Origin: Pseudomonas sp.
Lineage (GTDB): Bacteria > Pseudomonadota > Gammaproteobacteria > Pseudomonadales > Pseudomonadaceae
Direction of reading: 5' to 3'
Assembly: GCA_029239415.1 (NCBI GenBank)
Contig: JAQZAY010000031.1
Span: 1-19,614 of the forward strand
Length of the DNA stretch: 19,614 nucleotides
The notes beneath the pieces were generated by a model. It ran no database searches. It worked only from the letters and a program-made list of their open reading frames with translations, and had not been told where the DNA came from. Both the position numbers and the translations under genes were made by a program. This document shows, in pieces, positions 8,468 through 16,450 of this stretch (positions within the stretch are counted from its first letter, which is position 1; each line of letters begins with the position of its first letter).

Positions 8468-8471
8468 TCTG

Positions 8472-8499
8472 GCGGCGCCCCTTTCGAGGGGCTTGCCGC
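8472..8499 (+). terminator. Hairpin with UUCG tetraloop after the lipoprotein gene
   Basis: Inner stem GCCCCT (8477-8482), loop TTCG, stem AGGGGC (8487-8492), extended by GCGGC (8472-8476) against GCCGC (8495-8499) around a two-base bulge. It begins five bases after the lipoprotein stop. No T-run follows, so it is a weak or Rho-assisted terminator at best, or an mRNA 3' stabiliser between that gene and tRNA-Pro. Confidence 0.5.
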
Positions 8500-8530
8500 T
8501 GCCGAACAGGATCGAGTAGGATTTTGGCTT

Positions 8531-8607
8531 CGGAGTGTAGCGCAGCCAGGTAGCGCGTCTCGTTCGGGACGAGAAGGCCGCAGGTTCGAATCCTGTCTCT
8601 CCGACCA
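8531..8607 (+). tRNA. proK: tRNA-Pro(CGG)
   Basis: A 77-nt cloverleaf with an encoded CCA end. The anticodon stem TCTCG/CGAGA closes a seven-base loop TTCGGGA, giving anticodon CGG, which reads the proline codon CCG. The T arm GCAGG-TTCGAAT-CCTGT is intact with one G-U pair. The acceptor stem pairs CGGAG with CTCCG and G7 with C66, but position 6-67 is a U-U mismatch. The sequence strongly resembles E. coli proK. It lies 63 bases after the lipoprotein stop and only 25 bases from the end of the convergent chemoreceptor gene. No integrase or target-site repeat is seen near its 3' end. Confidence 0.96.
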
Positions 8608-8632
8608 GATCTTGATCCCGTCAGGAAGCCAC

Positions 8633-10249
8633 TCACGCGCTCAACCGCGAGGTGACCTCTCCCAATTGCCCCGACAGCCCGTGCAAGCGCTGTCCGGCCT
8701 GCTCGGTATCCTGTACAGCCTGTTGATTGGACGTCGCTATGCGGGTGATTTCCACCAGATTGCGCGAGATATCCTCGGCCACGCTGGTCTGCTCCTCGGC
8801 TGCGGTCGCGATCTGGCGGTTCATGTCGCGGATCGCTTCCACCGCCGTGGTGATGCGCTGCAGCATCTGACCGGCATGCTGGACCTGCTCGGCACCTTCC
8901 TCGCTGCGCTGCTGCCCGCTTTCGATCGCCTTGACCGCGTCCAGCGCCCCTGACTGGACAGCCTCGATGATCTGGTTGATCTCGGCAATCGAGGCCGCGG
9001 TGCGCTGGGCCAGGCTGCGCACCTCATCGGCGACCACCGCGAAGCCTCGCCCTGCCTCCCCGGCACGGGCCGCCTCGATGGCCGCATTGAGCGCCAGCAG
9101 GTTGGTCTGCTCGGCGATCCCCCGAATGACTTCGAGCACCTTGCCGATCCGCGTGCTGTCGCTTTCCAGGTGACGGATCACCGCGGCCGTGCTGGCGATC
9201 TCGCGATTGACCTGGGCGATGGTTTCGATGGTGGCCTGCATCACCTGCCCGCCCGCCTGCGCGCTGTGGTCGGCATCGTCGGCTGCGCGCGCGGCCTGGG
9301 CGGCATGACGCGCGACTTCCTGGGCGGTGGCGGACATCTCGTGCATGGCAGTGGCCACCTGGTCGGTGCGCTGGAACTGGTCGTCCGTGCCCCGGGCCAT
9401 GTCGCCGGCAATGCTGCGCAGCTGCCCACTGGCGGTTTCCAGCTCGACGGTGTTGTCCTTGAGGCGGCCGATGCTCTCGGCCAGAAAGTCGCGCAGGGTG
9501 TTGGCCGCCATGGCCAGCCGGCCCAGCTCGTCCTGGCGGCGACTTTCCACGCGCGCCACGAATCGCCCCTGGCTCAGCTGCGCGACATAGTCGATCAACT
9601 GGCGGATCGGCTCGATCAGGCTGCGGTTGACCAGCCACAGGCTGAGCAGGCCCACCAGCAACGCCGAGCCGAGCATCACCAGCAGCCCTAGCCATACGGT
9701 GCGCTCGGCGCTGGTACTGATGTGGCCGGCCTGCTCGCGGGCCTGTGCACGCAATTGCTCGACCAGGGCGCTCATCTGCTCGCTGGCGGCGCGGTCCACG
9801 CCCTTGACGGCCAGATCGCCCGCTGCCGGATCGGCGCCCGCGGCGACGAACGCCTGGCGGCCCGACTGGTACGCCTGCCCCAGTTGCCGGTGACTGTCAC
9901 GCAGCTCGATGAGCCGGCCCTTGAGCGCGGGCTCGGCGTGGTCGATCAGTTGCCCCAGCAGCGCCTGCACCTGCTGCTCGCGCGCCTGGAACTGCTGCCA
10001 GTACTTGTCCAGCTCGGCCGGCTGACGGCCGCGCAGCAGCACGTTCTTCCACTCCTGGACCTGCACCTTGAACTGCAGGTTGGCCTCGTCGATCATTTGC
10101 GACGCCCGCAGCGGCCCGTCGACCAGGTCGGCGTAGCCGCGCACGCTCGAGGACAGGAACTGGAAGCACACCAGAGCGATCAGCACGATGGCGCTCAGGC
10201 TGCCCGCCAGAAGGGCAAGTATTTGGAGTCTCAGGGATCTACGCAGCAT
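8633..10249 (-). CDS. Methyl-accepting chemotaxis protein
   Basis: Inner-membrane chemoreceptor, 538 residues. TM1 is at about 8-30, followed by a roughly 155-residue periplasmic helical domain (about 31-185) of four-helix-bundle size, TM2 at about 186-207, HAMP at about 208-260 and a long cytoplasmic signalling hairpin. The invariant tip spans 375-417 ([18 protein letters not shown], then [18 protein letters not shown]), which contacts CheA and CheW. There is no C-terminal pentapeptide for CheR/CheB tethering. The ligand cannot be inferred. The start at 10249 ([14 protein letters not shown]) has GAGAG upstream and leads straight into TM1; an upstream in-frame start at 10357 adds residues unlike any receptor and reaches into the preceding terminator. 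Confidence 0.93.
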   Translation of the reverse strand: MLRRSLRLQILALLAGSLSAIVLIALVCFQFLSSSVRGYADLVDGPLRASQMIDEANLQFKVQVQEWKNVLLRGRQPAELDKYWQQFQAREQQVQALLGQLIDHAEPALKGRLIELRDSHRQLGQAYQSGRQAFVAAGADPAAGDLAVKGVDRAASEQMSALVEQLRAQAREQAGHISTSAERTVWLGLLVMLGSALLVGLLSLWLVNRSLIEPIRQLIDYVAQLSQGRFVARVESRRQDELGRLAMAANTLRDFLAESIGRLKDNTVELETASGQLRSIAGDMARGTDDQFQRTDQVATAMHEMSATAQEVARHAAQAARAADDADHSAQAGGQVMQATIETIAQVNREIASTAAVIRHLESDSTRIGKVLEVIRGIAEQTNLLALNAAIEAARAGEAGRGFAVVADEVRSLAQRTAASIAEINQIIEAVQSGALDAVKAIESGQQRSEEGAEQVQHAGQMLQRITTAVEAIRDMNRQIATAAEEQTSVAEDISRNLVEITRIATSNQQAVQDTEQAGQRLHGLSGQLGEVTSRLSA

Positions 10250-10277
10250 CACAGCTCTCGGAACACGGATAAGGGAA

Positions 10278-10294
10278 CGGCGCCCGGGGCGCCG
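10278..10294 (-). other. GC-only palindrome in the chemoreceptor leader
   Basis: A 17-base palindrome with arms CGGCGCC and GGCGCCG around a three-base loop (or eight-base arms around one base), made only of G and C. It lies 28 bases upstream of the chemoreceptor start and downstream of the ABC-transporter terminator. It could fold in the mRNA leader. No promoter I would defend is visible around it. Confidence 0.4.
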
Positions 10295-10341
10295 ACCGGC
10301 AAGACGTCCTTGTCCTGGTTCGCTGGCGGTCAGGACAGGCC

Positions 10342-10372
10342 AAAAAAAAGCTGCCATCGCATGGGTGGCAGC
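10342..10372 (-). terminator. Rho-independent terminator of the ABC transporter gene
   Basis: On the minus strand, stem GCTGCCA (10372-10366), a nine-base loop and TGGCAGC (10356-10350) are followed by eight T residues (10349-10342). It lies about 85 bases past the ABC transporter stop and upstream of the chemoreceptor start, so the two same-strand genes are probably separate transcription units. Confidence 0.9.
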
Positions 10373-10456
10373 CGAGTTTCAAGCGTCTCGCAACAGCTGG
10401 CGTAGATAGTCTCAGGGCATTGCTACAGAAATGTGACAGGGTGCCTCTGAACGGCG

Positions 10457-12226
10457 CTAGACGGTTGCGCCGAACTGCAGCGCGGCCAGGCGCGCATACA
10501 GCGGGCTTTGCTCGATCAACTGGCGGTGGTTGCCCACTGCCACCAGCCGGCCACGATCGATCACCGCGATGCGCTCGGCATGCTGCACCGTGGCCAGGCG
10601 GTGGGCGATCACCAGGGTGGTGCGCCCGGCCATGAGCTTGGGCAGGGCTTGCTGGATCAGGTGCTCGCTCTGGGCATCCAGGGCGCTGGTGGCCTCGTCG
10701 AGCAGCAGGATGGGCGCGTCGACCAGCAAGGCACGCGCGATGGCCAGCCGTTGGCGCTGGCCACCGGACAGGCCGATGCCGCCCTCCCCGAGCAACGTCT
10801 GGTAGCCCTGGGGCAGCTGCTCGATGAACTCATGGGCATGGGCCCCGCGTGCCGCTGCCTCGACGCTCGCCAGGCTTGCGTCGGGGCGCCCGTAGCGGAT
10901 ATTGGCGAGCACAGTGCCGCGAAACAGCGCCGGGTTCTGCGCCACCAGCGCATACTGGCGGCGTAGCGCGTCCGGCTGCAGGTCGGTCAGCGCCACGCCG
11001 TCGAGCAGGATGCGCCCTTGCTGTGGATCATGGAAACGCAGCAGCAGGTCGAACAAGGTCGACTTGCCCGCGCCGGACGGCCCGACCAACGCCAGCGTCT
11101 GCCCCGGCTCGATGCTCAGACTGAGCCCATCGATGGCGGCGACGGCCGGCCGCGACGGATAGGCGAACCGCACCTCCTGCAGTTCGATACGGCCACTGGT
11201 CGGTCCTGGTGACAAGGTGCCTGCCTGTGCTGGCGGGGCAATGATGTCGCTGCGCGCCGCCAACAGCTCGGCAATGCGCTCGGCGGCGCCCGCTGCCCGC
11301 TGCAGCTCGCCGACCACCTCGCTGAGGGTGCCGAACGCGCCGCCGACGATCAGGCTGTAGAACAGGAAAGCCGCCAGGTCGCCCGCGGAGATGCGCCCGG
11401 CTATCACGTCCATGCCGCCGACCCAGAGCATCACCCCCACGGCGCCGAGCACCAGCACGATCACCAGGGTGATCAGCCATGCCCGCTGGGCGATGCGCTG
11501 GCGTGCCACGCCGAAGGCAGCCTCCACGGTGTCGGCGAACAACCGCCGATCGTACGCCTGGTGGTTGTAGGCCTGCACGGTCTTGATCTGCCCCAGGGTC
11601 TCGGCCACGTAGCTGCCGACGTCGGCGATCCGGTCCTGGCTCTGGCGCGACAGGCTGCGCACCCGGCGCCCGAACAGCAGGATGGGCGCCAGCACCAGCG
11701 GCAAGGCCAGCACCACGATGCTGGTGAGCTTGGGGTTGGTGATGAACAGCAGGATGATCCCGCCGATCACCATCAGCGCGTTGCGCAGGAACATCGACAG
11801 GGAAGAGCCGATCACCGACTGCAGCAAGGTGGTGTCGGCGGTGAGCCGCGACTGGATCTCCGAGCCGCGGTTTTCCTCGAAGAAGCCAGGATGCAGGTCG
11901 ATCAGGTGATCGAACACTTCACGCCGGATATCGGCCACGCAGCGCTCGCCTATCCAGCTCACCAGGTAGAAGCGGCTGAAGGTACCGACTGCCAGAGCAA
12001 GCACCAGCAGCATGAACAGGCCGATGGACTGGTTGAGCAGGTGAGGCGAACGCGTCATCAAGCCCTGGTCGACCAGCAGCCGGATCCCCTGCCCCATGGA
12101 CAGCGTGATGGCGGCGGTCACGGTCAGCGCGAGCAATGCCAGCAGTGCCTGCTTGCGGTATGGCCGCAGAAAGCGCCATCCCAGTTGCAAAGCTAGCCGG
12201 GGACGCGATGGAGTAGGTTCTGGCAT
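10457..12226 (-). CDS. MsbA-related ABC exporter half-transporter (permease-ATPase fusion)
   Basis: The 589-residue product has one six-helix exporter-type membrane domain (about 25-305) fused to one ATPase domain (about 345-580); it should act as a homodimer in the inner membrane. Walker A is GPSGAGKST (382-390), the Q-loop lies in ALVAQNPALFRGT, the signature is LSGGQRQR (486-493), Walker B is ILLLDE (506-511) with catalytic E511, and the switch histidine is H542. All are intact. It belongs to the ABCB/MsbA-like subfamily found widely in gammaproteobacteria beside, and distinct from, true MsbA (no lpxK neighbour here). The substrate is unknown; lipid or hydrophobic drug export is the default guess. 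No clear ribosome site precedes ATG 12226, but the reading frame opens naturally there. Confidence 0.9.
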   Translation of the reverse strand: MPEPTPSRPRLALQLGWRFLRPYRKQALLALLALTVTAAITLSMGQGIRLLVDQGLMTRSPHLLNQSIGLFMLLVLALAVGTFSRFYLVSWIGERCVADIRREVFDHLIDLHPGFFEENRGSEIQSRLTADTTLLQSVIGSSLSMFLRNALMVIGGIILLFITNPKLTSIVVLALPLVLAPILLFGRRVRSLSRQSQDRIADVGSYVAETLGQIKTVQAYNHQAYDRRLFADTVEAAFGVARQRIAQRAWLITLVIVLVLGAVGVMLWVGGMDVIAGRISAGDLAAFLFYSLIVGGAFGTLSEVVGELQRAAGAAERIAELLAARSDIIAPPAQAGTLSPGPTSGRIELQEVRFAYPSRPAVAAIDGLSLSIEPGQTLALVGPSGAGKSTLFDLLLRFHDPQQGRILLDGVALTDLQPDALRRQYALVAQNPALFRGTVLANIRYGRPDASLASVEAAARGAHAHEFIEQLPQGYQTLLGEGGIGLSGGQRQRLAIARALLVDAPILLLDEATSALDAQSEHLIQQALPKLMAGRTTLVIAHRLATVQHAERIAVIDRGRLVAVGNHRQLIEQSPLYARLAALQFGATV

Positions 12227-12503
12227 GAAATGGCCGTTCGTGCGCAGGTGGATGGCAGGATAGCATGACCGTTCGTCGCCACTTCAGGAACTCGTGGCAC
12301 AGGGCCACGTCGGAACCCAGGCACATCATGACTGACAGCTTGGATCTGCAGCGCACTAGATCGTTTCGGTCTAAAGTGTCTCTGGAGCTTTGTCACACTT
12401 TCTGTTGGACTGTGCTCGCCCCACCGTGAGACCTCGAGTGCTGTCATGCGCCCGTCACGGCCTGGAGCTACCCTGAGTTTGCAACCTGATGAGGAGACAG
12501 GAA
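12227..12503. other. Divergent intergenic region
   Basis: This stretch of 277 bases is the longest non-coding interval in the window. It must carry the promoters for the ABC transporter (-) and the small protein (+). TTGTCA at 12392-12397 could be a -35 for the + strand, but no convincing -10 follows at normal spacing. No sigma-54 site, RNA gene or repeat was recognised. Confidence 0.4.
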
Positions 12504-12677
12504 ATGAGCTTGCAACATAGCAGCGAACCGCACAACACCGCGTCCCAGTCCCATGCCCAAGCCTGTGGCTCGTTCATCGATGCAAAGGGCCAGGAGGTTC
12601 CGATCACCGAGCAGATGATCCAGCGCGCCTGCAAGGACCTGGAGCAGAACCGGGTCGACCTTTCGAAAAAAGACTGA
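12504..12677 (+). CDS. Small conserved Pseudomonas hypothetical protein (PA1571-like)
   Basis: A 57-residue hydrophilic protein without signal peptide or membrane segment, probably cytoplasmic. After a variable Ser/His/Gln-rich start, the conserved-looking core is GSFIDAKGQEVPITEQMIQ followed by RACKDLEQ and a lysine-rich tail. I recall a Pseudomonas family of this size and pattern represented by PA1571; that link is from memory and moderate. No function is known. The start at 12504 is preceded by GAGGAGACAGGAA, a good ribosome site; an ATG at 12489 would place that site inside the gene. A strong terminator follows 17 bases after the stop, which supports a real monocistronic gene. Confidence 0.8.
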   Translation: MSLQHSSEPHNTASQSHAQACGSFIDAKGQEVPITEQMIQRACKDLEQNRVDLSKKD

Positions 12678-12693
12678 GCACCGAATCATTTCG

Positions 12694-12717
12694 ACCCGGC
12701 GCATGCGCCGGGTTTTT
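12694..12717 (+). terminator. Rho-independent terminator after the small protein gene
   Basis: A perfect 20-base palindrome, ACCCGGCGCA/TGCGCCGGGT (12694-12713), with a run of five T (12713-12717). It lies between the small protein stop and the convergent pdxB stop. On the minus strand the stem is the same but lacks a T-run, so it serves mainly the + gene. Confidence 0.92.
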
Positions 12718-12735
12718 ATTGCTCGGGCAAACGCT

Positions 12736-13878
12736 TCAGACCAACGTCGCGCCCAGTGCAGCGATCATCTGTGCCAGCTGTGGCGCATCCCCCCGCACGC
12801 GTACCGCCAGCCCTTCGATTTCACGACGTTCCGGATAGTGCTTGCGCAGCAGGTCGAAGGCTGCCCGCTGCTGGGCCGGGTCTTCGCTCAGACTGCGGCG
12901 AAAATCGGCATCGTCGCGGCGTGGATCGTAGACCGCCCGGCACAGGGCAGCGAGCGCCCACCCCGGCGCGGCGCGCGCATCCAGGTCGATCTGCGCCAGA
13001 CTGGGTGGTGGCAGCAACGCCGCCAGGCGAACCCGTTCGGGCTCGCCGCGCCAGCGGCAGAACGCCTGGTAGACCTGCGCCGTGCCGCGCTGGCGGCCAT
13101 CGAGGCTGTAGCCGGCGATGTGCGGGGTGGCCAGGGTGCACAGGTCAGCCAGGGCAAGGTCGACTTGCGGCTCGCCTTCCCATACATCCAGTACCGCCTG
13201 CACGTCCTCGCGGGTCAGCAGCAGTTCACGCAGGGCCTGGTTGTCGACAACCGGCCCGCGGCTGGCATTGATCAACCAGGCGCCCGGGCGCAGGCGCGCC
13301 AGTTGCTCTGCTGCGAGCAGGTGCCAGGTGGGGTCGGGGCCGTCGCGCAGCAACGGGGTGTGCAGGCTGATCGCATCGCACTGCTCGAGGATGGCCTGGA
13401 GGCTGACGAACTCGCCCTCCTCGCGGCCCTGGCGGGGTGGATCGCAGACCAGCACCTTCCAGCCCAGGCCGCGCAGCACGCGTACCAGCCGCTCGCCGAC
13501 CTGGCCTGCCCCGACCACGCCATAGACCCGGTCCTGCAGCGCCACGCCGTCCAGTTCCGCCAGGGTCAGCAGGCTGCCCAGCACATAGTCGACCACGCCC
13601 CGTGCATTGCAGCCAGGAGCGCTGCTCCAGTGGATGCCCGCCTGGGCAAGATAGTCGAGGTCCAGGTGATCGGTGCCGATGGTGCAGGTACCGACGAAGC
13701 GCACCTGGCTGCCTTCGAGCAGCTGCGCAGTGACCCGGGTGACCGAACGCACCAGCAGCACGTCGGCGTCCTTGACGCAGGCGGCGTCGATGGCCCGCCC
13801 CGGGTAGCGGCGGATTTCGCCGAAGCCGGCAAAGAAGGCATCGAGCAACGGGATGTTCTCGTCGGCAACAATCAGCAT
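12736..13878 (-). CDS. pdxB: Erythronate-4-phosphate dehydrogenase PdxB
   Basis: NAD-dependent D-2-hydroxyacid dehydrogenase that oxidises 4-phospho-D-erythronate, the second step of the DXP-dependent pyridoxal 5'-phosphate pathway. The 380-residue product matches the family. It has [10 protein letters not shown] at the start, the dinucleotide-binding GAGQVG (123-128), and catalytic R207 (NASRGPVVD), E236 (WEGEP) and H253 (TPHIAGYS). The C-terminal 90 residues form the PdxB-specific dimerisation domain. The start at 13878 follows an AGGAG ribosome site; the frame opens further upstream at 13908 without one. It follows tusA on the same strand after 62 bases and may share its transcript. Confidence 0.96.
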   Translation of the reverse strand: MLIVADENIPLLDAFFAGFGEIRRYPGRAIDAACVKDADVLLVRSVTRVTAQLLEGSQVRFVGTCTIGTDHLDLDYLAQAGIHWSSAPGCNARGVVDYVLGSLLTLAELDGVALQDRVYGVVGAGQVGERLVRVLRGLGWKVLVCDPPRQGREEGEFVSLQAILEQCDAISLHTPLLRDGPDPTWHLLAAEQLARLRPGAWLINASRGPVVDNQALRELLLTREDVQAVLDVWEGEPQVDLALADLCTLATPHIAGYSLDGRQRGTAQVYQAFCRWRGEPERVRLAALLPPPSLAQIDLDARAAPGWALAALCRAVYDPRRDDADFRRSLSEDPAQQRAAFDLLRKHYPERREIEGLAVRVRGDAPQLAQMIAALGATLV

Positions 13879-13940
13879 GGCGCTCTCCTGTAGGGGACCT
13901 GTCTGCAACGCAGCATTCTCGGGTGCGGTTGGTAGTGAGC

Positions 13941-14183
13941 CTAGTCGGCTTTCTTGCGGATCCAGTAGAGGTAGGTGCCGGCCTGCTCCTGTTGCTCCAG
14001 CAGCTCATGGCCAAGGAACACGCAGAACTTGGGAATATCGCGGCGAGTCGAAGGGTCGGTGGCGATGACCTTGAGCAGGCCGCCGGCGGCCAGGTCGCGC
14101 ACACGCTGGTGCAGCATCATCACCGGCTCCGGGCAGTTCAGGCCGGTGGCGTCGAGAATGGCGTCAGGGGTGAAATCGGTCAT
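13941..14183 (-). CDS. tusA: Sulfur carrier protein TusA
   Basis: A small sulfur-transfer protein that accepts persulfide sulfur from cysteine desulfurase and feeds tRNA 2-thiouridine modification and other sulfur pathways. The product is 80 residues. The diagnostic motif [11 protein letters not shown] places the catalytic cysteine at C17 in CPEP. The start at 14183 has GGAG six bases upstream and gives [17 protein letters not shown]; frames opening at 14243 or 14219 would add unrelated residues. It sits 93 bases after dsbS on the same strand. TTGACG in that gap could be a -35, though its -10 partner is poor, so readthrough from dsbRS is possible. Upstream of pdxB. Confidence 0.93.
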   Translation of the reverse strand: MTDFTPDAILDATGLNCPEPVMMLHQRVRDLAAGGLLKVIATDPSTRRDIPKFCVFLGHELLEQQEQAGTYLYWIRKKAD

Positions 14184-14276
14184 GGGGTACTCCGTCCAAG
14201 GACAGCCATTGTCGCTCATGCCGTCAAGCGCCGCTATCCTCATTGGACGCAGGCCGCGCGGGCAAGCCGATGCTCG

Positions 14277-15596
14277 CTACGCCCTGGCAGGTACCTGCAA
14301 CCACACCCGCAAGCCGTCGCTGCCGCTCTCGAAGCGCAGGTTGCCGGCGCAGCGCTGCACGATCGCCTGGACGATCGCCAGGCCCAGCCCGCAACCGCCG
14401 CTCTGGCTGGTGCGCCAGAATCGTTCGGTCAGGTGCGGCAGGTCATCGGCCGGGATCCCCGGCCCGTGGTCGCGCACCAGGAAGCCCACCTGCCCGTTGG
14501 CCACCTGCACATCGAGCTCCACCGGCTGGTCGCCGCAGGTGTGGCGCAGGGCATTGTCGAGCAGGTTGCGCAAGGCAGCCACTGCCAGGGGTGCCGGCAT
14601 GCCAAGGTAGATCTTGGCCGCCTCCTGCGGCAGGCGCAGCGCGATGCGCCGGTTGTCGCCCCCGCCGGCGTCCTGCACCGCCTGCAAGGCCACCTGCTCG
14701 GCGCTGCACTGCACGCCATCGTCGAACGACAGGCTGCCCTCGACGCGCGCCAGCATCAGGAGCTGTTCCAGGGTCCGGTGCAGCCGATCGGCGCCTTGCT
14801 CGGCGTGCGCCAGGGCCTGCTCGCGCGGTTGGCCGTCGGTCATGCGGGCAACCTGCAGGTGGGTCTTGATGGCGGTCAGCGGGCTGCGCAGCTCATGGGC
14901 CGCGTCGTCGGTCAGGCGCCGCTCGCGCTCCAGGGCCTGGGCAATGCGCAGGAACAACTGGTTCTGGGTCTCGAGCAAGGGTTGCAGCTCACTCGGCATG
15001 CCGGCCACCTGCAGCGGCTCGACGCTGTCGGCGCGCCGCCTGCGCAGGGCATCGCGCATGCGGTTGAGCGGCTCCAGGCCCTTGCCCAGGCCCACCCACA
15101 GCAGGCTCAGACTGCCCAGCAGGGCCATCACCACCGGCGCCGAGGCCGCCAGCAGGATCGAGCGATTCAGGGCCTCGCGCTCCATATGGCGGTCGGCGGT
15201 GGTGATGCGCACGTCTCCACGGACATAGGTGAAGGTACGCCACGAGGCGCCGTCGATGGTCTGGTCGCGCAAGCCGGTGCGCTGGTCGTCCATCGAGCCG
15301 TCATGCATGTGATTGCTCGCCAGGATTTCCCCCCGCAGCGAGCTGACCTGGCAGGCCATGCCGTCCGGCACGCTGAGCTGGTCGGCGGCGAAGCGCGCTT
15401 CCTGCCCCTGGGCCGAGAGAGGCTGCGGCAGCTGCTCGATCAGCCCGGCGACCATTCGCGCCGAGGCCACCAGGCGCTGGTCGAGGGAGAACATCATCTG
15501 CTGGCGCAGGTCCTGCAGCATCCAGGCGGCGGCCAGCAGCCAGATGCAGACGAAGGCACTGCCCAGGATAAGGCTCAGGCGTACCCGCAGGCTCAT
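14277..15596 (-). CDS. dsbS: Sensor histidine kinase, DsbS-like (copper-responsive)
   Basis: Inner-membrane sensor kinase, 439 residues. TM1 is at about 8-27, the periplasmic sensor at about 28-145, TM2 at about 147-170, with a HAMP-like linker, then HisKA and ATPase domains. The phosphoacceptor is H234 (DDAAHELRSPLTAIK); the N box is NLLDN (344-348), G1 DHGPGIP (376-382), F box ERFWR (391-395) and G2 GCGLGLA (401-407). The sensor domain has a cysteine at position 82 (GMACQV), the residue I recall as critical for copper binding in P. aeruginosa DsbS (PA2480), and a nearby H96-M97-H98 with M102. Its ATG overlaps the dsbR stop as ATGA. Context with dsbD makes DsbS much likelier than QseC or PmrB. 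Confidence 0.85.
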   Translation of the reverse strand: MSLRVRLSLILGSAFVCIWLLAAAWMLQDLRQQMMFSLDQRLVASARMVAGLIEQLPQPLSAQGQEARFAADQLSVPDGMACQVSSLRGEILASNHMHDGSMDDQRTGLRDQTIDGASWRTFTYVRGDVRITTADRHMEREALNRSILLAASAPVVMALLGSLSLLWVGLGKGLEPLNRMRDALRRRRADSVEPLQVAGMPSELQPLLETQNQLFLRIAQALERERRLTDDAAHELRSPLTAIKTHLQVARMTDGQPREQALAHAEQGADRLHRTLEQLLMLARVEGSLSFDDGVQCSAEQVALQAVQDAGGGDNRRIALRLPQEAAKIYLGMPAPLAVAALRNLLDNALRHTCGDQPVELDVQVANGQVGFLVRDHGPGIPADDLPHLTERFWRTSQSGGCGLGLAIVQAIVQRCAGNLRFESGSDGLRVWLQVPARA

Positions 15597-16276
15597 GGCC
15601 CGACCTGCTGCGCGCCGCGCGCCGGGCCCAGGCGGTAGCCCAGGCCGCGCACCGTCTCGACGATGCCGCTGCCCAGCTTGCGACGCAGATGATGGATGTG
15701 CACGTTGAGGGCGTTGCTCTCGACCTCGTCATTGAAGCCGTACACGCAGTCCTTGAGCTGCTCGTTGCTGAGCACCCGCCCCGGATTGTTGAGCAGCGCC
15801 TGCAGCAGTGCCTGTTCGCGACGGGACAGGTCGACCGGCTCGCCGCCAAGGGTGGCCATGCAACTGCTGGGGTCGTAGCGCAGCGAGCCATGCTCGACGA
15901 CGTTCACCGCCCGGCCCGCGGCGCGGCGCACCAGGGTGTGCAGGCGCGCCGCGAGCTCGCGCAGGTCGAAGGGCTTGAGCAGGTAGTCGTCACCACCGGC
16001 CTGCAGCCCTGCGACACGGTCGGTGACAGCATCGCGGGCGGTGAGGATCAGCACCGGCAGCGTCTCGCCCTGATGGCGCAAGCGCTGCAGCAACTTGAGA
16101 CCGTCCTCGTCGGGCAGGCCCAGATCGAGCACCATCACGTCGAATCGTGCCGCCTGCAGCAGTGCCCGGGCTGCCGAGGCCGAGGCCACCCGGTCGACGT
16201 TCAGGCCCTGGGCGCCAAGGCCTGCGCCGATGCCACTGGCGATCAGGTCGTCATCCTCGCAGAGCAAGACGTGCAT
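15593..16276 (-). CDS. dsbR: OmpR-family response regulator, DsbR-like
   Basis: DNA-binding regulator of 227 residues, partner of the overlapping sensor gene. The receiver domain spans 1-115, with D8/D9, phosphoacceptor D51 (VLDLGLPDEDG), T79 and K101 (LLKPF). The winged-helix output domain spans about 125-216, with a recognition helix around ESNALNVHIHHLRRKL and the wing GLGYRL. It belongs to the PmrA/QseB branch of OmpR regulators, which bind direct TTAA-type repeats about 11 bases apart; such a repeat lies upstream. The start at 16276 gives MHVLLCEDDD; an in-frame ATG at 16303 would add nine residues. A CATAAT sequence on the minus strand (16329-16334) is a possible -10. It is the counterpart of P. 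aeruginosa PA2479. Confidence 0.87.
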   Translation of the reverse strand: MHVLLCEDDDLIASGIGAGLGAQGLNVDRVASASAARALLQAARFDVMVLDLGLPDEDGLKLLQRLRHQGETLPVLILTARDAVTDRVAGLQAGGDDYLLKPFDLRELAARLHTLVRRAAGRAVNVVEHGSLRYDPSSCMATLGGEPVDLSRREQALLQALLNNPGRVLSNEQLKDCVYGFNDEVESNALNVHIHHLRRKLGSGIVETVRGLGYRLGPARGAQQVGP

Positions 16277-16318
16277 GAAGGTGTCTCCGAAGCAAATGTG
16301 CATTGCACAGGCCAGCGA

Positions 16319-16333
16319 TTAAGACAGGATTAT
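16319..16333. promoter_or_regulatory. Second, imperfect DsbR-type site near dsbR
   Basis: Reading + strand, TTA (16319-16321), eight bases, TTAT (16330-16333): one mismatch to TTA-N8-TTAA. It overlaps the CATAAT that could be the dsbR -10, so a bound regulator here might repress or tune dsbRS. It rests on one short motif. Confidence 0.35.
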
Positions 16334-16384
16334 GCCCCGCCGCGCCCTTGCCGTCGCGCGTCGGGCGACCACTGCGCGGCGGCG

Positions 16385-16402
16385 GGTTAACCCTCGGTTA
16401 AT
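16385..16402 (+). promoter_or_regulatory. DsbR operator: direct repeat upstream of dsbD
   Basis: Two identical hexamers GGTTAA, at 16385-16390 and 16396-16401, are separated by five bases, an 11-base period that puts both on one face of the helix. The same bases read as TTA-N8-TTAA, the motif I recall for DsbR in P. aeruginosa. It is on the dsbD strand, 50 bases before the start codon, which fits class II activation replacing a poor -35. Candidate -10 sequences downstream are weak, as expected for an activator-dependent promoter. Confidence 0.75.
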
Positions 16403-16450
16403 CGACGCGCACCAGCATGGACGGCTCAACTGCACTGCCAAGGCGTCGAC

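Noticed and set aside
8454..8636. 60-residue minus-strand frame containing [14 protein letters not shown]
   Set aside because: This is the antisense translation of tRNA-Pro, a well-known false peptide in annotations.
8531..8650. tRNA-Pro 3' end as a genomic-island attachment site
   Set aside because: There is no integrase, no repeat of the tRNA 3' end in the window, and both neighbours look like ordinary core Pseudomonas genes.
12460..12503. Sigma-54 promoter (TGGAGC with later TTGCA) before the small protein
   Set aside because: The GG to GC spacing is about 15 bases instead of the required 10.
13923..15638. 571-residue + strand frame spanning tusA and dsbS
   Set aside because: It covers two genes with intact family motifs on the other strand, and its own product is low-complexity His/Gln/Ala-rich with no recognisable motif.
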